Below, piece by piece: positions 16,783 through 24,843 of a stretch of 64,000 bases of DNA. The notes under the pieces were generated by a model, which did not search any database, was not told where the DNA came from, and saw only the letters and a program-made list of their open reading frames with translations. The translations under genes and the position numbers were made by a program. How positions within the stretch are numbered: the stretch's first letter is position 1; each line of letters starts with the position of its first letter. The stretch is from assembly GCF_009208735.1 (NCBI RefSeq), contig NZ_WFLJ01000008.1, positions 1 to 64,000 on the forward strand, written 5' to 3'. The stretch comes from Janthinobacterium rivuli. Its GTDB lineage: Bacteria; Pseudomonadota; Gammaproteobacteria; Burkholderiales; Burkholderiaceae_D.

Positions 16783-17841
16783 ATGAGCCTGATTAACAAG
16801 ATGTTGCAAGACCTCGATGCGCGCGGCACCCCCGATGGACGCGGCGACGCGGCCGGCATCCGCTCCGTGCCCGAACGCGAGCGGGGCGTCTCGCGCGCGC
16901 TGGTCTTCGGCGGCGCCGCCGGCTTGACGGCCGCCGCCATCGCCCTGGGCTGGGTCTACCTGAAACGCCCGGCGGTGCCGCCCGTGCTGGTCAATGTCGC
17001 CAGCACTTCCGTTCCGGCGCCCGTGCCAGCGGCCGTTGCTCCCGTGCCAGTGGTGGTCGCCGCAGCGGTGCCCGTCGTGGCGGTTGAAGCGGAACCCGTG
17101 TTCGAGGCTGAGGAGACGGTCGCGCCAGCCAAGGTGCGTAATGCTGAAATGCGCCGCATCACGGAACAACCCGTCAAGCCTGCCCCTGTGGTCGTGGTGA
17201 AGACGCCGGCACCGGCCGCCAGCGAGCGCATCATCGATGGCAAGCAAGTCACGGCGCAGCAGCGCGTGGAGAACGAATACCGGCGCGCGCTGGCCCAGTT
17301 GCAGGATGGCCGCGTCTCCGACGCCATGCTGGCCTTGCAGCAGACCCTGCAGCTGGACCCGCGCCACCAGGGCGCGCGCGAAACCCTGGTGCGCCTGCTG
17401 CTCGAAGCGCAGCGTCCCGACGAGGCGGCCCGCCAGTTGCAGCTGAGCCTGGCGCTGGACCCGAAACAGCCGGCGCAGGCGATGATGCTGGCCCGTTTGC
17501 AACTGGATAAGACCGGCGGCGGCGCGGTGGCCCTCGACACCCTCATGCGCAGTCTGCGGTATGCCAGTGACAGCGGCGAATACCACGCCTTCCTGGCCGG
17601 CGTGCTGCAGCGCGAGCAGCGCTACCGCGACGCGTCCGAGCACTACCAGCAGGCCCTGCAGACGGCACCCGACAACAGCGTCTGGTGGATGGGTCTCGGC
17701 ATCGCCTTGCAAGCCGACAACCACCCGACCCAGGCGCGCCAGGCGTTCGAGCGGGCCAAGGGCTTGCAAACCCTGTCGCCCCAGCTGCAGGCCTTTGTCG
17801 AGCGCAAGCTGGTGCAGCTGACGGCGTCTGCGGCGAAGTAA
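16783..17841 (+). CDS. mshN: MshN, TPR pilus biogenesis protein
   Basis: A 352-residue protein that starts MSLINKMLQDLDARG, the conserved MshN cytoplasmic helix, followed by a transmembrane segment (about 44-62), a Pro/Val/Ala linker and TPR repeats over about residues 160-345 (for example YRRALAQLQDGRVSDAMLAL and ASEHYQQALQTAPDNSVWW). It ends the plus-strand pilus arm. The left-edge gene at 1-215 looks like its paralogue. Confidence 0.82.
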   Translation: MSLINKMLQDLDARGTPDGRGDAAGIRSVPERERGVSRALVFGGAAGLTAAAIALGWVYLKRPAVPPVLVNVASTSVPAPVPAAVAPVPVVVAAAVPVVAVEAEPVFEAEETVAPAKVRNAEMRRITEQPVKPAPVVVVKTPAPAASERIIDGKQVTAQQRVENEYRRALAQLQDGRVSDAMLALQQTLQLDPRHQGARETLVRLLLEAQRPDEAARQLQLSLALDPKQPAQAMMLARLQLDKTGGGAVALDTLMRSLRYASDSGEYHAFLAGVLQREQRYRDASEHYQQALQTAPDNSVWWMGLGIALQADNHPTQARQAFERAKGLQTLSPQLQAFVERKLVQLTASAAK

Positions 17842-17867
17842 CTTTTACCTCACTGAAAGAAACCAGC

Positions 17868-18758
17868 TTGAAGCCTGTGAATCTGCTCATCGCCCTGTGC
17901 TGCCTGGCCGGCAGCGCCCTGGCCGCCCCCGCCAGCTACGTTCTTGAAAATACGGAAGTGCGCGACATCCACGCGCAAGCCCTCAAACGCGACTATCAGC
18001 TATATGTCGCCTTGCCCGATTCCTATCGGCAGGGCAATAAGCGCTACCCGGTGCTGTTCGTCACCGACGCCAATTATGCGTTTCCCGTCGTGCGCAATAT
18101 CGCGCAGCGCCTGAACAAGCATGCGGGGGTGGAAGAGGTCATCGTGGTCGGCTTGTCGTACGCGAATGGCGATGGCGGGGTGTACAGCCGCCGCCGCGAC
18201 TACACGCCCACCACGCCGCGCAAGCATGATTACCGCTCGGACATGCCGGGACGGCAGCCGGCGTTCGGCGAAGCGAAGGCGTATGGCCAGTTCATCTCGG
18301 GCGAGGTGTTCCCCTTTATCGCCAGTAACTATCGCGTGAACATGCAGCGCAAGGTGTTCATCGGCCATTCCTACGGCAGCCTGCTGGGCTTGCAATTGCT
18401 GCTGACGGAACCGCGCACCTTCGAGCATTACATCCTCGGCAGCCCGTCGCTGTGGTACGACGCCGGCCTCATGTTCGACCGGGAACAGGCGTATGCGGCC
18501 AGCCACAAGGACTTGCCCGCCTCCGTGTTCTTCGGCATCGGCGGCCTGGAAAAGCTGGCGGCGGGCAAGAAGCGTTCGCGTTTGGAGGAAGAGGCCGACA
18601 TGCTGGCGGACTTGCGCGAGTTTGACGGGAAACTGAAATCGCGCAAGTTCCCCGGCTTGAAAACCCGTTTGCGCGTCTTCGAGGATGAAGATCACGCGAG
18701 CGTGTTTCCTTTCGTGCTCACGCATGGATTGCGGGCGTATCTGACGTCCGCAAAATGA
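17868..18758 (+). CDS. Secreted alpha/beta hydrolase, esterase D/IroE-like family
   Basis: About 296 residues, with TTG 17868 chosen as start because it gives a complete signal peptide (LKPVNLLIALCCLAGSALA) and follows a GAAAG-like site; the frame is open further upstream but only as an extension inside mshN. The nucleophile elbow GHSYGS and FVTDANYAFPVVRN match the PF00756 esterase family, which includes siderophore esterases and acyl-ester hydrolases; the late His is in EDEDHASVFP. It lies 26 bases after mshN but its function is unrelated to pili as far as can be seen. The physiological ester is not known. Confidence 0.72.
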   Translation: MKPVNLLIALCCLAGSALAAPASYVLENTEVRDIHAQALKRDYQLYVALPDSYRQGNKRYPVLFVTDANYAFPVVRNIAQRLNKHAGVEEVIVVGLSYANGDGGVYSRRRDYTPTTPRKHDYRSDMPGRQPAFGEAKAYGQFISGEVFPFIASNYRVNMQRKVFIGHSYGSLLGLQLLLTEPRTFEHYILGSPSLWYDAGLMFDREQAYAASHKDLPASVFFGIGGLEKLAAGKKRSRLEEEADMLADLREFDGKLKSRKFPGLKTRLRVFEDEDHASVFPFVLTHGLRAYLTSAK

Positions 18759-18846
18759 AGGGTGCCGGGCGGCATCTGCCAGGCAGGGCCGGCGTCGCCA
18801 TGCACATTCCGACCGCCGGAAGCGGTCATCGATAAGGTCAGCTGAC

Positions 18847-19509
18847 ATGCGTACATTGAATGAATTATTGGATAGGGAAGACCCGGCGTTTCCGCTGATC
18901 CGGCAATGGGCCAGCGAGGCCGACATTCCGGTGGAATTGCTGCCTCCCTCGGCCGGCCGGGAGGATGTGCTGCTGAGCCTGCAAGTCACCACGCGTTCAC
19001 CCCTCGGCGCGATCGCCTATGAAACCGGGGGCATCCTGGTCGATGACGGCTGGCTCCGGATATTGGGCTCGGGCCATGACAAGCTGGGCCGGAACATTGT
19101 TTCGTGGAACGAAGGCAAGGCCGAGGGCTTTCTGTTGGTGGCCGATGACGTGCTCGGCGGTTTTTTTGCCATCAACGGCGGCGCGCTCGGGGCCGACCAG
19201 GGCAAGCTGTATTACCTTGCCCCCGAGACGCTGGAGTGGGAAGCGCTGGAGATCGGCTTCACGGCGTTTGTCGAATGGGCCTTTACCAGCCGGTTGCGGC
19301 AGTTCTACGGCCGGCAGTCGGGCGATGCGGCTGGCTTTGACGAATTACCCTTGGCCGGCGACCTATGTCTGAACTTTTATCCATTTCTGTGGACGCAAGA
19401 GGGTTCCATCAAGACCAGTTCGCGGCGCGCCATTCCCGTGGCGGAGCAGTGGGCGCTCAACCTCGACCTGAAACAGAAGTTGCTGGATGCGCCTGCGGGC
19501 GCGAGCTGA
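18847..19509 (+). CDS. DUF2625 family protein
   Basis: A 220-residue soluble protein with no signal peptide. Its sequence (LLDREDPAFPLIRQW at the start, ETGGILVDDGWLRILGSG, GGFFAINGGALG and FYPFLWTQEG later) matches the DUF2625 family, a cytosolic group of unknown function found singly in many Gram-negative bacteria. It follows the esterase after an 88-base gap and is probably transcribed independently. No catalytic motif can be named. Confidence 0.75.
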   Translation: MRTLNELLDREDPAFPLIRQWASEADIPVELLPPSAGREDVLLSLQVTTRSPLGAIAYETGGILVDDGWLRILGSGHDKLGRNIVSWNEGKAEGFLLVADDVLGGFFAINGGALGADQGKLYYLAPETLEWEALEIGFTAFVEWAFTSRLRQFYGRQSGDAAGFDELPLAGDLCLNFYPFLWTQEGSIKTSSRRAIPVAEQWALNLDLKQKLLDAPAGAS

Positions 19510-19713
19510 GGCATCGCCATGCGCATCCCGCGCCGGCGAAATGGCGTTTCAATCCACGAATCGAGCGGTTTGTCGCAATGGCCGGTGTCAGAAAATGGCA
19601 AGGGGATAGCATACAGTGGGCTTTCTCGCGATGCGCCGCCCGCTAGCGAGTGTCCGATACTGCCATAGCAGGCAACGGACGCTTCTCAATGACCTCGATC
19701 AGGATGAATACGC

Positions 19714-20172
19714 ATGAAATTGACCCTTCCACATGTTCTTTCCACCTGCCTGCTTGGCGCTGTCGGCGTGATCGGCAGCGCGCACGCGGCTCCCGCCGAT
19801 GCCGAACTGGTGGCCTTGGTGCAGCGCCATGCGCAGGCGCAGAATAACTTTGATCAAGTTGCCTTGAAAGCCACCACGGCCGAGAACTATGTGGAAATAT
19901 CGCCGGTCGGCGAGATGGACGGGCGTGAAAAAATGCTCTCGTTTTATGCGCCGGAGCAGAAGCGGCCGAGTCCTCTGCTCCAGGTCGATGAGCCGGTGGT
20001 GCGTCTGTTTGGCGATACGGCGCTCATTTCGGCACGGCTGTCCTACCGTGTCAATCAGGAGGGGGCCGCCCGCACGTTCGCCCTGCGCGCCGGCTATGTG
20101 GCGCGGCTTGTTGACAAGCAATGGCTACTGGTCAGCGCACAGTACACCGGCATCCGCCCGCCGAAGCCGTGA
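19714..20172 (+). CDS. Exported NTF2-like (DUF4440/SnoaL-type) protein
   Basis: A 152-residue protein with a clear signal peptide (cleavage near SAHA|APADAE). The mature part has the cone-shaped NTF2-like pattern: helix (LVALVQRHAQAQNNFDQVAL), then YVEISPVGEMDGREKML and ISARLSYRVNQEG beta strands. Such proteins may bind small molecules or act as scaffolds; no catalytic pair is evident. It stands alone 204 bases after DUF2625, and the gap holds nothing recognisable. Confidence 0.7.
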   Translation: MKLTLPHVLSTCLLGAVGVIGSAHAAPADAELVALVQRHAQAQNNFDQVALKATTAENYVEISPVGEMDGREKMLSFYAPEQKRPSPLLQVDEPVVRLFGDTALISARLSYRVNQEGAARTFALRAGYVARLVDKQWLLVSAQYTGIRPPKP

Positions 20173-20200
20173 AGTGAGCTGTGCCTGGTGCCCGCCGAGC

Positions 20201-21304
20201 CTACAGCCGCGCCTGGTCGCCCCACACATTGCGCATGCTGAAATGCAGGCCCGCGTCATCTTCGTGCAGTGAGGACACGATGGCGTAGCGGCTGTCGGCC
20301 GTGTCGCGCGCAGGCAGTTGCGCCAGCTCGGCGGCGGACAGCGGCGCGCCCAGCGGGTCGCTGAGCGGATGCACGTGGGCGGCGCCCCGTTGCATCACCA
20401 CCCCCAGTTCGCCGCTGCGCAGGCGGACCAGGGTGCCGGGTGGATATTTTCCCAGCAAATTGACGAACTGTTCGCCCAGCAAGGGGTCGATGGGCACGCC
20501 CTGGTCGAGGAATATGTGCTGCAGTGCCTGGTCGGGCACGATGGAGCGGCGGTAGTTGCGCGCCGAGACGCGGGCGCAATAGCGGTCGGCCAGGCCGATC
20601 AGCTTGGCATTTTGCAGGATTTCATCGGCCGTGCGCCCCTGCGGGTAGCCGCTGCCATCGTCGTTTTCATGGTGCAAGAGCACGCAGCTCAGCCATTCCT
20701 CGTCATCGACGCCCGCGCAGCGCAGCAATTCCGCGCTTTCCTGGGGATGCTGGCGCACGATACGCATTTCGTCGTCATTCAGCGGGCCGCGCCGGTCCTG
20801 GAAACTGTCGTGGTGGCGCAGCATGCCCACGTTCATCGTCAGCGCGGCCGCGCCGATCAGTAATAGTTCATCGTGGGACTTGTGCATGCTGCGCCCCACC
20901 AGCATGGCCAGCAAGGCCGTTTCGATGCAGTGACGCACGGCGTAGCTGCCGGCGATCTGGTTGAGCAGGATGCTGGCCAGGGCGATGTCGGCATCGTGTT
21001 CGAGCGCGCGCAGCAGTTCACGGGCGATGTCGCGCACCTCGCGCTCGGCATTGTTTTCGCTGCGCAAGGTCAGCAGCAGCCGTTCCAGGCGCTGCGCCGC
21101 CTCATTGAGCAGGCGCAAGACGGACGGCTGCTCGGGCGCGCCCACATACAGGCCCAGCTGCATTAGCCGCCCCAGCTGCGCGCCATCCGTGATGATCTGC
21201 CCCTTGCGCAGTTGCGGGCCGGCACTATGGTCAGCCAGAAACAAATCCCAGGGCAGGGGTTCGCCGGGAACCAGGTCGGCCGGACCGATGCGACGTTGTA
21301 CCAT
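20201..21304 (-). CDS. HD-GYP-like protein with degenerate active site
   Basis: A 367-residue soluble protein. The C-terminal half carries the GYP part of an HD-GYP c-di-GMP phosphodiesterase (LLHHENDDGSGYPQGRT, DRYCARVSAR), but where active enzymes have LLHDIGK, this one has AALTMNVGML, lacking the metal-binding His-Asp. The N-terminal 100 residues and the C-terminal 60 (PPGTLVRLRSGELGVVMQRG) are small beta-rich regions. It is therefore probably a c-di-GMP sensor or an inactive regulator rather than an enzyme. It stands alone between convergent and co-directional neighbours. Confidence 0.72.
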   Translation of the reverse strand: MVQRRIGPADLVPGEPLPWDLFLADHSAGPQLRKGQIITDGAQLGRLMQLGLYVGAPEQPSVLRLLNEAAQRLERLLLTLRSENNAEREVRDIARELLRALEHDADIALASILLNQIAGSYAVRHCIETALLAMLVGRSMHKSHDELLLIGAAALTMNVGMLRHHDSFQDRRGPLNDDEMRIVRQHPQESAELLRCAGVDDEEWLSCVLLHHENDDGSGYPQGRTADEILQNAKLIGLADRYCARVSARNYRRSIVPDQALQHIFLDQGVPIDPLLGEQFVNLLGKYPPGTLVRLRSGELGVVMQRGAAHVHPLSDPLGAPLSAAELAQLPARDTADSRYAIVSSLHEDDAGLHFSMRNVWGDQARL

Positions 21305-21351
21305 GCTGTCATCCTCTGCTCCGCCGTGGCGAAGCCATGCTCAGTGCTCGG

Positions 21352-22530
21352 TTATATGCTGCGCAGGCGCTCCAGCGCCCGGCGCAAGGTCTCGTCTTGC
21401 TTGGCAAAGCAGAAGCGCACGATGCCCGACTCCTTGCCCTGCGCGTAAAACGCGGACACGGGAATGGCGGCCACCTTGATTTCCGTCGTCAGCCATTCGA
21501 CGAACTGCGCTTCGGTCTCTTGCGAAATGGCATCGTAGCGCACGCACTGGAAATACGTGCCGTCGGCCGGCAGCAGGGTAAAGCGGCTGCCCTCCAGGCC
21601 GTCGCGGAACAGGTCGCGCTTGCGCTGGTAAAACGCGGGCAAGTCCAGCCAGGGCTGCGGATCCGCCATGTAGCCGGCGATGCCGTGCTGCATCGGCGTG
21701 TTGACGGTGAATACGTTGTACTGGTGCACCTTGCGAAATTCCGCCGTCAGGGCAGCCGGGGCCGCCACATAGCCGACCTTCCAGCCCGTCACGTGATACG
21801 TCTTGCCGAAACTGGAGACGATGAAGCTGCGCGCCGCCAGTTCCGCGTTGCGCGCGAGCGACTCATGGCGCACGCCGTCGTAAACCATGTGCTCGTAGAC
21901 CTCGTCGGAGAGGATCAAGATTTGCGTGCCGCGCACGATGTCGGCCAGCGCGGCCACGTCCGCCGGACGCAAAATCGTGCCTGTCGGATTGTGCGGCGTA
22001 TTGATGATGATCAAGCGCGTCTTGGGGCTGACGGCGGCGGCCAGCTTGTCCCACGGCACGCTGTAGCCTTGCTCACCCACTTGCATGGACACCAGCATGG
22101 GCACGCCGCCGGCCAGGGCGATGGCGGGCAGATAGCTGTCGTAGGCCGGTTCGATGACGATGACTTCGTCGCCCGGATGCACGCAGCACAGGATGGCGGT
22201 GGTGAGCGCCTGCGTGGCGCCGGCCGTGACGGTGATTTCCGTGCCCGCATCATAGTTGTGGCCGTACACGCTGGCGATCTTGGCGGCAATCGCCTCGCGC
22301 AAGGGCGCGGCGCCCGTCATCATCGGATACTGGTTGTGGCCGGCGCGCATGGCGTCGCTGACCAGATCGACCAGCGCCGGGTCGCAATCGAAATCGGGAA
22401 AGCCCTGGCCCAGGTTGACGGCGCCATGCTGGGCCGCCAGGCTGGACATGCGGGTAAACACGGTGGTGCCCACGAGAGGCAAGCGGCTGGTCAGGGCGGG
22501 AGTCAGGTGGGGCAGGGACGGGCTGTTCAT
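21352..22530 (-). CDS. Class I/II PLP aminotransferase, YbdL/methionine aminotransferase type
   Basis: A 392-residue fold-type I aminotransferase. The PLP lysine lies in SSFGKTYHVTGWKVGY, the NPTG motif in NTPHNPTGT and the Asp-Tyr pair in SDEVYEHMVYDG. The start INxGQGFPD-type segment (AVNLGQGFPDFDCDP) and FTVNTPMQHGIAGYM resemble YbdL and kynurenine aminotransferase-like enzymes, which use methionine and aromatic amino acids with keto acids. ATG 22530 is chosen; ATG 22572 would add 14 residues. It is cytoplasmic and stands 47 bases beyond the HD-GYP gene's start. Confidence 0.85.
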   Translation of the reverse strand: MNSPSLPHLTPALTSRLPLVGTTVFTRMSSLAAQHGAVNLGQGFPDFDCDPALVDLVSDAMRAGHNQYPMMTGAAPLREAIAAKIASVYGHNYDAGTEITVTAGATQALTTAILCCVHPGDEVIVIEPAYDSYLPAIALAGGVPMLVSMQVGEQGYSVPWDKLAAAVSPKTRLIIINTPHNPTGTILRPADVAALADIVRGTQILILSDEVYEHMVYDGVRHESLARNAELAARSFIVSSFGKTYHVTGWKVGYVAAPAALTAEFRKVHQYNVFTVNTPMQHGIAGYMADPQPWLDLPAFYQRKRDLFRDGLEGSRFTLLPADGTYFQCVRYDAISQETEAQFVEWLTTEIKVAAIPVSAFYAQGKESGIVRFCFAKQDETLRRALERLRSI

Positions 22531-22612
22531 GAACGGTAGGGTCGCGGTGCGGAAAGTGGAATCGTTTCCCATTCTAGCGCAGCGCGTGGCGTTCCGTGCA
22601 GTCCTCGATGGC

Positions 22613-23047
22613 TCAGCCTGGCAAGGCCCAGCCTTCCGGCACCATGATCTTGAACATGCCGGCCTTGGCCGTCTTGCGGGCCAGTTTCAGCAGCGCCTTG
22701 TCCTTGGTGATGAGGATGTCGGCATTGGCGTCGCGCGCCAGTTCGAGGAATTTCTGGTCATCCTTGTCCGTGCAGACGGGCAGGCGCACGCCGGAGACGG
22801 GCGGCGCCACCACCGTGATGTGGGCGTCGAAGCGGGCGGCGGCCACCGCGCGGCTGGCTTCGTCGAGCGGCAGATGTTTGTAATGCAAGACGACCAGATA
22901 TTCCGCGCGGCAATCTTCACGCGTGATGGCGTGCACGGCGCCGCTTTCCATGGCCGCCAGCAAAGGTGCCCAGCGCGGGTCGTTGAAGACGAACAGGTCG
23001 AGGCAGACGTTGGTGTCGAGGACGAGTTTTTGTGGAGCAGGTATCAT
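22613..23047 (-). CDS. PIN-domain protein, putative toxin component
   Basis: A 144-residue PIN-fold ribonuclease candidate of the 'putative toxin-antitoxin toxin, PIN family'. Acidic active-site residues are visible: Asp in VLDTNVCLD, Glu/Asp in TREDCRAEYL and Asp in TDKDDQKFLELA and ITKDKALLKL. The ATG at 23047 begins just before the motif LVLDTN, as in the family. No small antitoxin gene lies next to it: yaaA is divergent with a 30-base gap, and the aminotransferase lies downstream. Confidence 0.75.
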   Translation of the reverse strand: MIPAPQKLVLDTNVCLDLFVFNDPRWAPLLAAMESGAVHAITREDCRAEYLVVLHYKHLPLDEASRAVAAARFDAHITVVAPPVSGVRLPVCTDKDDQKFLELARDANADILITKDKALLKLARKTAKAGMFKIMVPEGWALPG

Positions 23048-23077
23048 GTCGGCAATTCTATTCTGTAGTGATAATTT

Positions 23078-23848
23078 ATGTTGATCGTGCTTTCGCCCGC
23101 CAAGAGTCTCGACCTGGAGACGCCGCCAACAACCACGTTGCACAGCACCCCCGATTTTCTCGACCATTCCGCCCAGCTCATCGCCCGCATGCGCCAGTTT
23201 TCGCCGGCCGAAGTGGGCAGCCTGATGGGCATTTCCGACGCCTTGTCGGCCCTGAACGTGGCCCGCTACGCTTCCTGGACGCCGCAGCTGGACGACGCGC
23301 GCCAGGCCATCATGGCCTTCAATGGCGACGTGTACGCCGGTTTCGAGGCGCGCAGCCTGCAGCCGGCCCAGCTCGACTATGCCCAGTCGCGCGTGCGCAT
23401 CCTGTCGGGCCTGTACGGCTTGCTGCGCCCGCTGGACCTGATCCACCCGCACCGCCTGGAAATGGGTACGCGGCTGTCGACCACGCGCGGCAAGGATTTG
23501 TATGCGTTCTGGGGCGACACCATCACCAACGGCCTGAACCGCGCGGCCATGGAGCAGGGCGCCAAGGTGCTGGTTAATCTTGCTTCCGAAGAATATTTCA
23601 AATCCGTCAAGCCGCGCCAGCTGGACGTGCCCGTCATCGCCCCCGTGTTCGAGGATTGGAAGAACGGCAAGTATAAGATCATTTCGTTCTACGCCAAGCG
23701 CGCGCGCGGCATGCTGGCCCGTTACGCGGCCGTCAATAACATCCGCGATCCTGAGCAGTTGAAACAGTTCGACGTCGACGGCTACGGTTTCGTGCCGGAA
23801 GCGTCGAACGATACTAGTTGGGTATTTAGGCGCAAAGTGGGCGAATAG
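23078..23848 (+). CDS. yaaA: YaaA/DUF328 peroxide stress protein
   Basis: A 256-residue cytoplasmic protein that begins [17 protein letters not shown], the YaaA signature; [22 protein letters not shown] and [13 protein letters not shown] are also conserved. In E. coli YaaA is induced by OxyR and lowers free iron during peroxide stress. It is divergent from the PIN gene, and no OxyR site could be picked out in the 30-base gap. Two structured elements and a terminator follow. Confidence 0.9.
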   Translation: MLIVLSPAKSLDLETPPTTTLHSTPDFLDHSAQLIARMRQFSPAEVGSLMGISDALSALNVARYASWTPQLDDARQAIMAFNGDVYAGFEARSLQPAQLDYAQSRVRILSGLYGLLRPLDLIHPHRLEMGTRLSTTRGKDLYAFWGDTITNGLNRAAMEQGAKVLVNLASEEYFKSVKPRQLDVPVIAPVFEDWKNGKYKIISFYAKRARGMLARYAAVNNIRDPEQLKQFDVDGYGFVPEASNDTSWVFRRKVGE

Positions 23849-23869
23849 GCGCGAATGAATCAGTAACGC

Positions 23870-23934
23870 CCCCCAGCTGTAAAAGCTGGGGTCGTACCAT
23901 GAGGGTACGACCCCGGTTCTTGCTTTTGGGGTTG
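23870..23934. repeat. Dispersed palindromic repeat, copy 1 (reverse orientation)
   Basis: Two hairpins in a row: CCCCAGCT/AGCTGGGG, then GGTCGTACC/GGTACGACC with an ATGA-type loop, followed by a CCGGTTCTTGC and TTTTGGGGTTG tail. Read on the opposite strand this becomes caaccccaaaagcaagaacc, then ggggtcg, closely matching about 55535-55594 (copy 2). Same flanking words plus the same hairpin core point to a repeat family rather than two unrelated hairpins. Confidence 0.65.
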
Positions 23935-23941
23935 AAGCAAG

Positions 23942-23968
23942 AAAAAAACCGGGCTAGCCCGGTTTTTT
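23942..23968. terminator. Bidirectional intrinsic terminator between yaaA and bamD
   Basis: A-run, ACCGGGC, two-base loop, GCCCGGT and T-run form a near-perfect palindrome that terminates transcription from either strand. It sits between the convergent yaaA and bamD genes, as expected. Confidence 0.9.
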
Positions 23969-23974
23969 CTTATC

Positions 23975-24778
23975 TTACTGCCAGAATTTCCACCACTTGC
24001 GTTCCTTGTTCACCCCTTCCGGGCTGAGGAATGCCGTGTTCGGATAGTTCTTGGTCAGCACGCGCAAGGTATCGTCGCGCAGGTCGGTCAAGCCCAGCTT
24101 GTCGTACGAGCGGTACATGATGAACAGCGCTTCCTCGATGGCGGGCGAGGCGGAGAAATCGCTGACCGTCGTTTGCGCGCGGTTGGCGGCCGCCAGGTAG
24201 GCGCCGCGGCGGTAGTAATAGCGCGCCACGTGCACTTCGTATTTCGCCATGGCATCGATCAAATAGTTCATGCGGGCCAGCGAATCGGGCGCATATTTGC
24301 TATTTGGGAACTTGTCGACCAGTTGCTTGAAGGCGGCAAACGCTTCGCGCGTCGCTTTCGGGTCGCGCTCGGTCGGATCTTGCTCGTACAGGAAGTTCAG
24401 GAAGCTGATCTGGTCGTTAAAGCTGATCAGGCCCCGCAGGTAGTACATATAGTCCACATTGGCGTGGTTCGGATGCAACTTGATGAAGCGTTCGACGGCG
24501 GCCAGTGCCTGAGCCTGGTCTCCCGACTTATAATACGCGTAAGCGATCTCCATCTGCGCTTGCAGAGCATAGTTGCCGAAAGGATAGTTAGCCTCCAGCT
24601 TCTGGAACAGACCGATTGCAGCTTCATAGTGCTGCCCGGCCATTTCTTCACGCGCCTCCGAGTATAATTTCGTAACGGACCAGTTTTTGGTCTCATCCAC
24701 TTTTTCAGGCAACAAGCTGCAAGCGGACATGCCGAGCAGAACGACTGAAGCGACTACCAACGATAATTTTTTTTGCAT
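23975..24778 (-). CDS. bamD: BamD outer-membrane assembly lipoprotein
   Basis: A 267-residue lipoprotein of the BAM complex, which inserts beta-barrel proteins into the outer membrane. ATG 24778 gives MQKKLSLVVASVVLLGMSAC with lipobox at GMSAC; the frame can extend to TTG 24805. The mature protein is five TPR-like repeats (for example YEAAIGLFQKLEANYPFGNY and AFKQLVDKFPNSKYAPDS), as in BamD/ComL. It is divergent from rluD, the usual arrangement in betaproteobacteria. Ends in the terminator above. Confidence 0.93.
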   Translation of the reverse strand: MQKKLSLVVASVVLLGMSACSLLPEKVDETKNWSVTKLYSEAREEMAGQHYEAAIGLFQKLEANYPFGNYALQAQMEIAYAYYKSGDQAQALAAVERFIKLHPNHANVDYMYYLRGLISFNDQISFLNFLYEQDPTERDPKATREAFAAFKQLVDKFPNSKYAPDSLARMNYLIDAMAKYEVHVARYYYRRGAYLAAANRAQTTVSDFSASPAIEEALFIMYRSYDKLGLTDLRDDTLRVLTKNYPNTAFLSPEGVNKERKWWKFWQ

Positions 24779-24843
24779 GACGTTTTGCAAGAAGGTTTTA
24801 ACCAAGATTTTACAATAGGCTGATTATAGCCGATGGGAATGCT

